NCBI GenBank assembly: GCA_001507935.1
Contig: LGET01000016.1
Coordinates: 1-14,586 of the forward strand
DNA length: 14,586 nucleotides
Origin: Thermococcales archaeon 44_46
GTDB lineage: Archaea; Methanobacteriota_B; Thermococci; Thermococcales; Thermococcaceae
Direction: 5' to 3'
Below, one piece after another: positions 8,106 to 14,272 of the stretch. How positions within the stretch are numbered: the stretch's first letter is position 1; each line of letters begins with the position of its first letter. The position numbers and the translations under genes were made by a program. The notes under the pieces are model-generated. The model made no database searches and was not told the DNA's origin. It saw only the letters and a program-made list of their open reading frames with translations.

Positions 8106-8149
8106 CATAAAAAAGCACAAATTGGTCTTTGATGAGCATAAAACAGCAC
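8106..8149. repeat. Pair of 13-base direct repeats upstream of the acdA promoter
   Basis: Copies at 8106-8118 and 8137-8149 differ at one position. Their 31-base period is about three helical turns, so a bound regulator would face the same side of the DNA. They begin about 36 bases upstream of the acdA TATA box, where archaeal activators often bind. Confidence 0.5.
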
Positions 8150-8157
8150 GAGTGCAT

Positions 8158-8174
8158 TATCACTTGGAGTAATA
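8158..8174. promoter_or_regulatory. Near-consensus Thermococcales glycolytic motif (TGM)
   Basis: TATCAC-TTGGA-GTAATA matches the TATCAC-N5-GTGATA operator bound by Tgr/TrmBL1 in 11 of 12 fixed positions, with correct spacing. It lies about 90 bases upstream of the acdA TATA box, further than in well-studied targets, where it adjoins the promoter. The match is seen; the function is inferred. Confidence 0.4.
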
Positions 8175-8271
8175 TGCCTCCACAAGGCAAAGCCAAACCT
8201 GTCGTGAGAATTAATTTGAATGGGCGGAGGTTTGTTCATATTTGCTCATAAAACCTTATGACGGACAGATA

Positions 8272-8327
8272 CCTCAGCTAACCCTCTTGTCATCATCATC
8301 AGAGTGGCTAACGCTCATCATCGGCTA
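8272..8327 (-). ncRNA. C/D box sRNA (2'-O-methylation guide), minus strand
   Basis: On the minus strand all parts of an archaeal double-guide C/D sRNA occur in order: C box ATGATGA (8321-8315), a 12-base guide GCGTTAGCCACT (8314-8303), D' box CTGA (8302-8299), two-base spacer, C' box ATGATGA (8296-8290), a second 12-base guide CAAGAGGGTTAG (8289-8278) and D box CTGA (8277-8274). CC before and GG after can close the terminal stem. By the rule of the fifth base upstream of D or D', the target bases would be the G in AGUGGCUAACGC and the C in CUAACCCUCUUG (fifth position in each). A TATA box at 8357-8349 predicts a start near 8328. Such RNAs act with L7Ae, Nop5 and fibrillarin. I could not assign targets. 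Confidence 0.88.
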
Positions 8328-8330
8328 ACA

Positions 8331-8340
8331 CTTTTTAAAG
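8331..8340 (+). promoter_or_regulatory. TATA box of the plus-strand C/D sRNA
   Basis: CTTTTTAAAG with its centre about 25 bases before 8361, exactly where the plus-strand sRNA should begin. It forms a near-inverted pair with the minus-strand box at 8349-8357, so the two promoters overlap. Confidence 0.65.
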
Positions 8341-8348
8341 AATAGGGA

Positions 8349-8357
8349 GTTAAAAAG
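8349..8357 (-). promoter_or_regulatory. TATA box of the minus-strand C/D sRNA
   Basis: Minus-strand CTTTTTAAC; 25 bases downstream of its centre is about 8328, next to the predicted 5' end of the minus-strand sRNA. It lies between the TATA box and the start point of the plus-strand sRNA promoter. Confidence 0.6.
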
Positions 8358-8360
8358 TTT

Positions 8361-8415
8361 GGGATGATGTGCGTTTACCGGTCTGAGCAGTGATGATATC
8401 GGCACTATCTGACCG
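8361..8415 (+). ncRNA. C/D box sRNA (2'-O-methylation guide), plus strand
   Basis: Ordered parts of a double-guide C/D sRNA: C box ATGATGT (8364-8370, last base off consensus), 12-base guide GCGTTTACCGGT (8371-8382), D' box CTGA (8383-8386), spacer GCA, C' box GTGATGA (8390-8396), second 12-base guide TATCGGCACTAT (8397-8408) and D box CTGA (8409-8412). GG before and CC after form the terminal stem next to the kink-turn. Both guides have the exact 12-base length that archaeal particles require. The fifth-base rule marks the G of ACCGGUAAACGC (fifth position) and the U of AUAGUGCCGAUA (fifth position) as candidate methylated bases. Promoter at 8331-8340, U-rich end from 8416. It runs towards tmk and stops three bases short of the tmk stop codon. 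Confidence 0.9.
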
Positions 8416-8431
8416 TTTTATTCTCTTTTTT
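8416..8431 (+). terminator. U-rich terminator of the plus-strand C/D sRNA
   Basis: T-rich tract that starts right behind the D box and terminal stem. It runs over the last codons of tmk on the opposite strand, so the sRNA and tmk transcripts probably overlap by a few bases at their 3' ends. Confidence 0.5.
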
Positions 8432-9047
8432 CGAGGAGTTCATGCTCGACTAAAGCCACAATATCTTTGTGGATGTCCTCAACAGGGGCTAGGGCGTTTA
8501 CAATTCTTATCTCATCGAACCTCTCGGCAAGCTTCAGATAGTTTTCCCTTACCTTTTTTTGGAGCTCAACAATCTTATCAAACTCCGATTTGATACTTCT
8601 ACCGTTTATGCGTTTTATGCTCTCCTTAACAGGCAAATCAAGGAGGATTACAAGGTCTGCTCTTGGAGCAAATGCATTTAAGTTGATAAGCCATTCCAAA
8701 TCAAGGCCCCTTGCCCACTGGTAGGCTAGGGATGAGTAGAAATACCTATCCGATATAACTACCTTTCCAGCCTTTAAGGAGGGCTCTATGAGTTTTTTAA
8801 CGTGCTCTGCTCTATCTGCAGCAAAGAGTAATGCCTCAGCTTCTTTGCTTATTCGTGCACCGTCTATTATTCCCTCTTTTCCTCCTGTAAGTACAAGCCT
8901 CCTTATCAGTTTCCCAAAAGCAGTATCTGTTGGCTCTTTGGTTAGAACAACTTCGTATCCTCTCTCTTCAAACCACTCTGCAAGCAATTTTGCCTGGGTT
9001 GACTTTCCCGCTCCATCAATTCCCTCTAAGACAATGAATATGCTCAT
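8418..9047 (-). CDS. tmk: Thymidylate kinase (dTMP kinase)
   Basis: Phosphorylates dTMP to dTDP with ATP in dTTP synthesis. The 209-residue length is normal. The P-loop GIDGAGKST is at 9-17, the base-binding EPTDT at 38-42, and the DR(Y) motif of the family at residues 100-102 ([12 protein letters not shown]). The lid region around [17 protein letters not shown] (141-157) is basic, as expected. GGAGGTG sits five bases before the ATG. It probably has its own promoter in the 75-base gap to the mutase-like gene, although read-through from that gene is possible. Its 3' end meets the convergent C/D sRNA. Confidence 0.96.
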   Translation of the reverse strand: MSIFIVLEGIDGAGKSTQAKLLAEWFEERGYEVVLTKEPTDTAFGKLIRRLVLTGGKEGIIDGARISKEAEALLFAADRAEHVKKLIEPSLKAGKVVISDRYFYSSLAYQWARGLDLEWLINLNAFAPRADLVILLDLPVKESIKRINGRSIKSEFDKIVELQKKVRENYLKLAERFDEIRIVNALAPVEDIHKDIVALVEHELLEKRE

Positions 9048-9102
9048 AAATACACCTCCAGAGTTGCATCTCGCTTGGTTTTTGTTTATGGCTTTTGCCT
9101 TT

Positions 9103-9117
9103 TGTATATCTTTTTGG
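9103..9117 (-). promoter_or_regulatory. Probable promoter of tmk
   Basis: Minus-strand AAAAAGATATAC (about 9115-9104) resembles BRE plus TATA. Initiation near 9080 would give a leader of about 33 bases that includes the GGAGGTG ribosome-binding site. Weaker than the acdA or pckG promoters. Confidence 0.4.
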
Positions 9118-9122
9118 TGAAA

Positions 9123-9833
9123 TCAGAGGAGAGTTTTCTTCATGTGGTCTAGGAGCTTCCACATGCTTCCAAACTCTTTTTCCTCTTCCCCTTTGTGGAA
9201 CTCTACGTATCCATTCGGCTTGAAACGGAGTCCAAAAGTATACTCTCCCTTTTTGAGCTTTTGAAGGTAGACTTCTTTTGGTTTTGGTGGCAGGTAGCTG
9301 GTCATCATGTCATTGAGAAGCTCCACCTCAAACCCAAAGTGCTCATTTAGCCTGGGGAAGAAGAGTACTGCGGGAGTATTCATGCAATCTACCAGTGCAG
9401 TTCCCTCTATCTCAAAATTATAGTGTCTGAAAATGTCATGCAAAAAGTCATCTAGAGCGTTAGGATAGTAAATCGTTGCTCCTATATCATTGGGATTTGC
9501 TTCTATAAACTTCCTGCTCTCCATTATAGCCTTTATTTCATCTGGATCAAGACCGCTAACTTCTACCCTTATCCCGTTGTGGTAGTAAACATACACCAGA
9601 GGAAGGCCTTTCTTATGGGCAAAATCTTTGAGGGCTATTAGCGGGATAAGCCTGACGTCCATAGTTGCTGCTCCGGTACTTACAATCCCCACTACGAGTG
9701 CCCTCTTTCCATACCTTGAGATAGCTCTTCCGTCTCTCCCCACTATTATTGTCCCCTGTCCTACGGTTCCTATTGCCCTACCGAGCAGAGCAAGTTCTTC
9801 TGGGTTGAATTCCTCGGATTTGTAAATCTCCAT
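9123..9833 (-). CDS. Truncated phosphohexomutase-like protein lacking the catalytic serine loop
   Basis: A 236-residue protein related to the first domains of phosphoglucomutase/phosphomannomutase (full enzymes have about 450 residues). Family traces are VGRDGRAISRYGKRALVVGIVSTGAATMDV (about 32-60) and, after it, PLVYVYYHNGIRVEV where active enzymes carry the TASHNP phosphoserine loop. The serine is absent, as are the DGDxDR metal loop and the C-terminal phosphate-binding domain. It resembles the degenerate mutase module fused behind sugar nucleotidyltransferases in some bacteria, and the gene upstream is such a nucleotidyltransferase. Start chosen at ATG 9833, six bases after GAGGTG; that site overlaps the upstream stop codon, so translation is coupled. 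A regulatory or structural role with the upstream enzyme is my inference; mutase activity is unlikely. Confidence 0.78.
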   Translation of the reverse strand: MEIYKSEEFNPEELALLGRAIGTVGQGTIIVGRDGRAISRYGKRALVVGIVSTGAATMDVRLIPLIALKDFAHKKGLPLVYVYYHNGIRVEVSGLDPDEIKAIMESRKFIEANPNDIGATIYYPNALDDFLHDIFRHYNFEIEGTALVDCMNTPAVLFFPRLNEHFGFEVELLNDMMTSYLPPKPKEVYLQKLKKGEYTFGLRFKPNGYVEFHKGEEEKEFGSMWKLLDHMKKTLL

Positions 9834-9843
9834 AATCATCACC

Positions 9844-10911
9844 TCAATCTGGAAGTATTATACTTTCTTTTCCAATTCTTGACTCAGTCCAGACTTTCAC
9901 ATTTGCCCCAATTTTTGTGAAATCTTCAATCACGGAGTTATCTCCAATAACGCTACCACTTTCAATAACAACACCTTTTCCAATGTAAACGTTTTCCCCA
10001 ATTATCGCCTCGTGTATCTCTGCTCCTTCCTCAATGGTCACATTGGAGAATATTACGGACCGCTCTATTTTAACGTTATCGCCCAAGACGGCAAATCCTC
10101 TTATACGCGGGTTTCTGATTTGACATCTCTTACCGCTGTAAAGAGAGCCCCCGTGTTCCAGGTTTCCTTTTAGGGATTCAGTTTTTATTTGTGGGAGCTT
10201 CAGCCTCCCTAAGAACACATCCGCAGTTGCTTGAAGGTAGCTTGATGGCCTCCCTATGTCGTTCCAGTATTCTTTAAACGGAAAACCGTAGAGAGGCAGC
10301 TTCTCTTCGAGCATTTTGGGAAACAGATTGAGTGAGAAATCAAAGTTCTCGCCCTTTGGAACTAAATCAAATACCTCCGGCTCGAAAACATAGATGCCAG
10401 CATTTACAAGGTTGCTAAAAGCCTCTTCTGGCTTTGGCTTTTCTTTGAACTTTATTATCCTGTTCTCTGGATCCACGATCGATATTCCGTACTGGGTGGG
10501 ATCTTCGACCTCCGAGAGGGCTATTGTGGCGAGGGCGTTCTTTTTCTTGTGGTACTCGTAGAGGGCTCTGATATCCAAATTAGTGAGAACATCACTTGAA
10601 GCAACTATAAATGTGTCTTCTATTTTATCAACGACTTTTTTTGTAGCTCCTGCGGTTCCGAGCTTTATGTTGTCCCCATTTGAGTAGTGTATTTGAACAC
10701 CAAACTCACTTCCGTCTCCAAAGTACTCCATAATCCTCTCTTTGAGGTACCCGACTAATACAAATATTTCCTCTACTCCCGCGTTTACTAGGGCGTTGAC
10801 CATGTACTCCATCATGGGTTTGTTGAAAAATGGAATCATTGGCTTGGGGCGGTAGACTGTTAGAGGAAGCAATCTTGTGCCTTTTCCGCCCGCTAGAATC
10901 ACCGCTTGCAT
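9844..10911 (-). CDS. NDP-sugar pyrophosphorylase, probably mannose-1-phosphate guanylyltransferase
   Basis: 355 residues. The N-terminal nucleotidyltransferase domain (about 1-230) has the pyrophosphorylase signature LAGGKGTRLLPLT (6-18), RPKPMIP (21-27), a SSDVLTNLD metal-binding aspartate region, the sugar-binding VNAGIYVFEPEVF and EYWNDIGRPSSY. From about residue 260 comes a left-handed beta helix of hexapeptide repeats (VLGDNVKIERSVIFSNVTIEEGAEIHEAIIGENVYIG), ending VKVWTESRIGKESIILPD. This layout is that of GDP-mannose pyrophosphorylases, but glucose-1-phosphate uridylyl or thymidylyl transfer cannot be excluded. It probably feeds glycan, glycolipid or mannosyl-solute synthesis. The stop overlaps the ribosome-binding site of the mutase-like gene. 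Start ATG 10911 has GGTGG eight to nine bases upstream. Divergent from pckG. Confidence 0.9.
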   Translation of the reverse strand: MQAVILAGGKGTRLLPLTVYRPKPMIPFFNKPMMEYMVNALVNAGVEEIFVLVGYLKERIMEYFGDGSEFGVQIHYSNGDNIKLGTAGATKKVVDKIEDTFIVASSDVLTNLDIRALYEYHKKKNALATIALSEVEDPTQYGISIVDPENRIIKFKEKPKPEEAFSNLVNAGIYVFEPEVFDLVPKGENFDFSLNLFPKMLEEKLPLYGFPFKEYWNDIGRPSSYLQATADVFLGRLKLPQIKTESLKGNLEHGGSLYSGKRCQIRNPRIRGFAVLGDNVKIERSVIFSNVTIEEGAEIHEAIIGENVYIGKGVVIESGSVIGDNSVIEDFTKIGANVKVWTESRIGKESIILPD

Positions 10912-10944
10912 ATAGTTGCCACCATAGTGTTTAGGAATTTTTCA

Positions 10945-10959
10945 GTTAATATAATTTAT
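10945..10959 (-). promoter_or_regulatory. Promoter of the nucleotidyltransferase operon
   Basis: Minus-strand AAATTATATTAA (about 10957-10946) fits a TATA box; a start 25 bases on, near 10926, gives a leader of about 14 bases that contains the GGTGG ribosome-binding site. Confidence 0.5.
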
Positions 10960-10968
10960 GGTGTTCGT

Positions 10969-10983
10969 TGAAAAGCTTTTTAA
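10969..10983 (+). promoter_or_regulatory. Promoter of pckG
   Basis: GAAAAGC plus TTTTTAA (about 10970-10982) fits BRE and TATA. Initiation near 11003 leaves a leader of about 14 bases with GGTGAT (11007-11012) four bases before the ATG. No TGM-like operator is seen next to it, although pck is a gluconeogenic gene. Confidence 0.6.
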
Positions 10984-11016
10984 TCCATCGTTGAGCAATG
11001 TTTTACGGTGATGTAA

Positions 11017-12891
11017 ATGGGACCTCTGGAATACCTTAAAAATAGGCTTGACCCAGAACAGTTTGAGAAAATTAAGGCAATCGACAACCCTGAACTTCAT
11101 GAATTTCTGGCAAAATATATCGATCTTTTGAATCCCGCAAAGGTTTTTGTTTGCACCGATTCAAAGGAAGATGAAGAGTATGTAAGAAGAAAGGCCATTG
11201 AATACGGGGAGGAGAAACCCCTCGCAATGGACGGACACACTGTCCACTACGATGGCTATTATGATCAAGCTCGGGACAAGGCCAGGACTAAAATCTTGGT
11301 TCCTAAGGGTGTGGAGATTCCGTTCGTAAATACTATGGACAGGGAAGAAGGGCTTAAGGAGATTCACGAAATCATGAAGGATATTGCAAAGGGTAAAGAG
11401 CTTTTTGTATGCTTCTTTGTTCTCGGACCCAAGAACTCTATTTTCACAATCCCTGCTGTTCAGCTTACGGATTCGGCCTATGTTGCTCACAGTGAGTTTA
11501 TCCTCTACAGAAAGGGTTACGAGGAGTTTAAGCGCCTGGGAAGAGAAGCAAAGTTTTTGAAATTTGTACACTCTGCTGGAGAACTTGACGAAAGGAAGAC
11601 CAGCAAGAACATAGACAAGAGGAGGATTTACATTGACCTTGAAGGGGAGACCGTTTATTCGGCAAACACCCAGTACGGTGGCAATACAATAGGGCTCAAA
11701 AAGCTTGCTTTTAGGCTTACAATTAGAAGAGCCGTTCAAGAGGGCTGGTTGAGCGAGCACATGTTTCTTATGCGCGTGAACGGTCCCAATGGTAGAAAGA
11801 CTTACTTCACCGGAGCCTATCCCTCAATGTGCGGTAAAACCTCAACAGCAATGATTTCGTGGGAGAACATAGTAGGGGATGACTTGACGTTCATCGTTGA
11901 CATGAAGGGAGAAGCCAGAGGGGCCAACGTCGAGAAGGGAGTTTTTGGAATAATTCAGGGAGTCAACCAAGAGGATGACCCGATAATTTGGGAAGTGCTA
12001 CATTCGCCGAATGAGATAATATTCTCAAACGTGCTCGTTAAAGACGGGAAGCCCTACTGGAATGACATGGGGATCCCAATTCCAGAAGAGGGAGAAAACC
12101 ACAGCGGAAAATGGTGGAAAGGGAAGAAAGATGCTGAGGGTAACGAAATCCCGCCGAGCCACAAAAACGCTCGCTTTACCGTTAGCCTTGAAGCTTTCCC
12201 AAACGCTGATCTGGAAGCCCTTGAAGCTCCATGCGGGGTTAGGATTGGGGGAATGATATTCGGTGGCAGAGATGCAGATACTTGGCCTCCTGTGAGAGAG
12301 GCCTTTGACTGGGCACACGGAGTAGTTACCATGGGTGCAGCACTGGAAAGCGAAACAACTGCAGCTACTCTTGGAAAGGAAGGGGTAAGGGCATTCAACC
12401 CAATGGCGATTTTAGATTTCCTCAGCGTTCACATTGGAGACTACCTCAGAAACTACCTTGAATTTGAGAAGAAGCTGAGAATAAAGCCAAAGATATTTGC
12501 CGTTAACTACTTCCTGAGGGATAAAGACGGCAACTGGCTGAACCACAAGCTCGACAAAGCCGTGTGGCTCAAGTGGATGGAGCTGAGGGTTCACGGGGAT
12601 GTTGATGCAATAGAGACTCCCGTTGGGTACATTCCAAAATATGAAGACCTGAAGAGGCTCTTTAAGGAAGTTCTTAACAAAGATTACAGCAGGGAGGACT
12701 ACGAAAAGCAGTTCACCATAAGGGTTCCAGAGTTCCTTGCCAAGATAGAGAGGATTGAGAAGATTTATGGGGATGTTGGTAATATCCCGGAAGAGCTCTT
12801 TAAGGTCTTGGAGAAGGAAAGAGAAAGACTTCTTAAGGCTAAGGAGAAGTATGGGGACTACATATCTCCATTCCAGTTAGAAAAGAGTTAG
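11017..12891 (+). CDS. pckG: Phosphoenolpyruvate carboxykinase (GTP)
   Basis: Interconverts oxaloacetate plus GTP and PEP, CO2 plus GDP. The 624-residue protein is of the GTP class, whose archaeal form is known from Thermococcus kodakarensis. The kinase-1a P-loop AYPSMCGKTSTAM lies at about 267-279 with the reactive cysteine at 272 and K274/T275; kinase-2 is GDDLTFIVD (287-295), and the guanine/metal region continues with FGGRDADTWPPVREAFDW (415-432). NGPNGRKTYFTGAY before the P-loop is also typical. GGTGAT four bases before ATG 11017 fixes the start. It stands alone, with its own promoter, divergent from the sugar nucleotidyltransferase, and a U-rich terminator follows. Direction in vivo (gluconeogenic or anaplerotic) cannot be read from the sequence. 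Confidence 0.97.
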   Translation: MGPLEYLKNRLDPEQFEKIKAIDNPELHEFLAKYIDLLNPAKVFVCTDSKEDEEYVRRKAIEYGEEKPLAMDGHTVHYDGYYDQARDKARTKILVPKGVEIPFVNTMDREEGLKEIHEIMKDIAKGKELFVCFFVLGPKNSIFTIPAVQLTDSAYVAHSEFILYRKGYEEFKRLGREAKFLKFVHSAGELDERKTSKNIDKRRIYIDLEGETVYSANTQYGGNTIGLKKLAFRLTIRRAVQEGWLSEHMFLMRVNGPNGRKTYFTGAYPSMCGKTSTAMISWENIVGDDLTFIVDMKGEARGANVEKGVFGIIQGVNQEDDPIIWEVLHSPNEIIFSNVLVKDGKPYWNDMGIPIPEEGENHSGKWWKGKKDAEGNEIPPSHKNARFTVSLEAFPNADLEALEAPCGVRIGGMIFGGRDADTWPPVREAFDWAHGVVTMGAALESETTAATLGKEGVRAFNPMAILDFLSVHIGDYLRNYLEFEKKLRIKPKIFAVNYFLRDKDGNWLNHKLDKAVWLKWMELRVHGDVDAIETPVGYIPKYEDLKRLFKEVLNKDYSREDYEKQFTIRVPEFLAKIERIEKIYGDVGNIPEELFKVLEKERERLLKAKEKYGDYISPFQLEKS

Positions 12892-12914
12892 CATATGCAA
12901 GGAACCCTATCTCC

Positions 12915-12929
12915 ATTCTTTTTTCTTTA
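12915..12929 (+). terminator. U-rich terminator of pckG
   Basis: Run of T with single C interruptions, 24 bases behind the pckG stop and upstream of the next promoter; no stem is needed or seen. Confidence 0.55.
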
Positions 12930-12940
12930 GCTGGGGCCAC

Positions 12941-12959
12941 CAAAATCTTTTTATATAAC
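12941..12959 (+). promoter_or_regulatory. Promoter of the MgtE-type transporter gene
   Basis: CAAAATC followed by TTTTTATATAAC (TATA core 12950-12958) is a strong BRE plus TATA. Initiation near 12979 gives a leader of about 50 bases before the ATG at 13029, longer than others in this window. Confidence 0.6.
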
Positions 12960-13028
12960 TTTTCGGAGATTCGCTATCTGAGGAGAACCAGAAGAATTCA
13001 GGGGGATGAAGCATGGAGGATGGTAACA

Positions 13029-14216
13029 ATGGTAGTAGTTCGAGTAGGCACTTCAACAAATCTAAAGGAGTTATTGAAAGAAGGATTAACAGTTTCATTA
13101 CCAGCGCTCTTTTTGTGCCTGCTGCTGGATTTCTTCGCCGGGGCAGTTCTGGGCAGGTTTTTTGAGAAGATAATGAACGAATATCCGGTAGTTCTTGTGA
13201 TTCTTCCTGGTTTGATGGGTCTTAGGGGTAATATATATGGGTCTCTTGTCTCCCGATTCACAACGATGTTGCATCTCGGTGAGATGAGCCCCAGTTTAAG
13301 GGATGAAAACGTTACGAGGAACATCTTTATCTCTCTCCTCCTTTCCCTTCTCCCCGTGACAATACTCTGGTTTGTGGGTGTTGTGAAGATTAGAGATGTG
13401 AACATGGCGATTATAGTTCTCCTAGTAGTTGTGGCCTCTACGATATTCGCTGGGGTTATCCTTGGATATTCGGCAGCATTTACCACAATAATTCCGTTCA
13501 GGAGGGGTATCGATCCAGATGCAGTCGCTGGTCCAATAGTAACTTCTGTCGCTGATCTTGTTACCGTTCCCTTCTTAGTGGGATTTATACTCTTATATGA
13601 AGCAAAAACTGGTATCTTTTATTCACTCTTTGTTCTATCGCTTGTCTTTATGTTGATGCTGAGGAAGTTTTCCAAGATTAGAAAAAGAGAAAGGCGAATC
13701 TTTACAGAGGTTTTGGGAGTTGTTGGAATATTGGCTTTGCTCTCAAGTATCTCCGGGTCAATTCTTGAAAGTTACAGCGAGCTAATCTATGCCTCAGTAA
13801 TATTCAGCGTAATGTATCCGGCGGTTCTTGACACTACTGGGAACCTTGGCTCTATAATAGGAATGAAGACCTCCACTAGAATACATCTGGGAGAAATAGA
13901 GAGCATTTTCAACAGGTTAATTTTTTTGGAGGTTGCAGTTTACACGATAATTGGGGCTTTGCTTGGGCTTTTGGCAAATCTAACCTCAGTAGTGATTGTT
14001 AGGATAGCTCTGGGTAAAACTGTTGGACTAGTAATCCCTTTTATATTGCTTTACCCAATGTTGTTATTCTTTGTCATGTTCATTGCGTATTTCCTTGCGA
14101 TATTGTTTGACAGAGTTGGATTGGATCCCGATAATGCTACAGTTCCGACTATAACAACTTTGGCGGACATATTTTCGACACTCTTCACTGTGGGTGTTGC
14201 TCATTTGATTGTTTAG
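13029..14216 (+). CDS. mgtE: MgtE/SLC41-type divalent cation transporter, two-repeat form without CBS domain
   Basis: Polytopic membrane protein of about 395 residues, probably a Mg2+ (or similar cation) channel or transporter. It is built from two MgtE-type membrane domains in tandem, as in eukaryotic SLC41: the first has PGLMGLRGNIYGSLVSRFTTMLHLGEM and DPDAVAGPIVTSVADL, the second PAVLDTTGNLGSIIGMKTSTRIHLGEI and DPDNATVPTITTLADI. The acidic/asparagine positions in these pairs line the pore in MgtE. About ten membrane helices are visible. The cytoplasmic N-domain and CBS pair that gate bacterial MgtE are absent. I prefer ATG 13029, nine bases after GGAGG; ATG 13020 directly abuts that motif. 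A short out-of-frame ORF overlaps the start. A PhoU-like gene follows 56 bases downstream. Confidence 0.88.
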   Translation: MVVVRVGTSTNLKELLKEGLTVSLPALFLCLLLDFFAGAVLGRFFEKIMNEYPVVLVILPGLMGLRGNIYGSLVSRFTTMLHLGEMSPSLRDENVTRNIFISLLLSLLPVTILWFVGVVKIRDVNMAIIVLLVVVASTIFAGVILGYSAAFTTIIPFRRGIDPDAVAGPIVTSVADLVTVPFLVGFILLYEAKTGIFYSLFVLSLVFMLMLRKFSKIRKRERRIFTEVLGVVGILALLSSISGSILESYSELIYASVIFSVMYPAVLDTTGNLGSIIGMKTSTRIHLGEIESIFNRLIFLEVAVYTIIGALLGLLANLTSVVIVRIALGKTVGLVIPFILLYPMLLFFVMFIAYFLAILFDRVGLDPDNATVPTITTLADIFSTLFTVGVAHLIV

Positions 14217-14227
14217 GTTAAGAAAAC

Positions 14228-14236
14228 CTTAAAAGA
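14228..14236 (+). promoter_or_regulatory. Possible promoter of the PhoU-like gene
   Basis: AAAACCTTAAAAG resembles BRE plus TATA; initiation near 14256 would give a leader of about 17 bases with GGGAGG before the ATG at 14273. The gene could as well be read from the mgtE promoter. Confidence 0.3.
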
Positions 14237-14272
14237 AAATGGTATGTGAGATAAAAACGGGAGGACAAAGGG

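Larger units (their letters stand above)
8081..8271. other. Repeat-bearing intergenic segment upstream of acdA
   Basis: No convincing gene on either strand. It contains a 13-base direct repeat in two copies (8106-8118 CATAAAAAAGCAC and 8137-8149 CATAAAACAGCAC, 12 of 13 identical, 31 bases apart), a GCAC/GTGC inverted repeat just behind the second copy (8147-8156), a TGM-like operator (8158-8174), a CAAACCT/AGGTTTG inverted pair near 8194 and 8226, and a six-base-pair hairpin TCATAA-AACC-TTATGA (8246-8261). The order suggests a regulatory region for acdA, with the last hairpin perhaps ending the sRNA transcribed towards it. Confidence 0.5.

Noticed and set aside
8130..8150. Third C-box-like TGATGA on the plus strand
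   Set aside because: No CTGA follows at guide distance and no second box pair exists, so it is not a C/D sRNA.
8029..8196. N-terminal extension of acdA to base 8196
   Set aside because: The family begins at MLDYFFTPKSVAVLGAS, a ribosome-binding site and TATA box fit ATG 8028, and the extension covers the promoter.
8246..8261. TCATAA-AACC-TTATGA hairpin as a firm terminator of the minus-strand sRNA
   Set aside because: AU-rich six-base-pair stem with no clear U-run after it; noted as possible only.
8371..8382. Pairing of the plus-strand D' guide with the GUAAACG stretch of 16S rRNA
   Set aside because: Only about seven contiguous bases could pair, from memory of the rRNA sequence; too short to name a target.
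11161..11760. Long minus-strand reading frames antisense to pckG (also around 12025-12594)
   Set aside because: Shadows of a fully conserved 624-residue enzyme, without start signals or recognisable domains.
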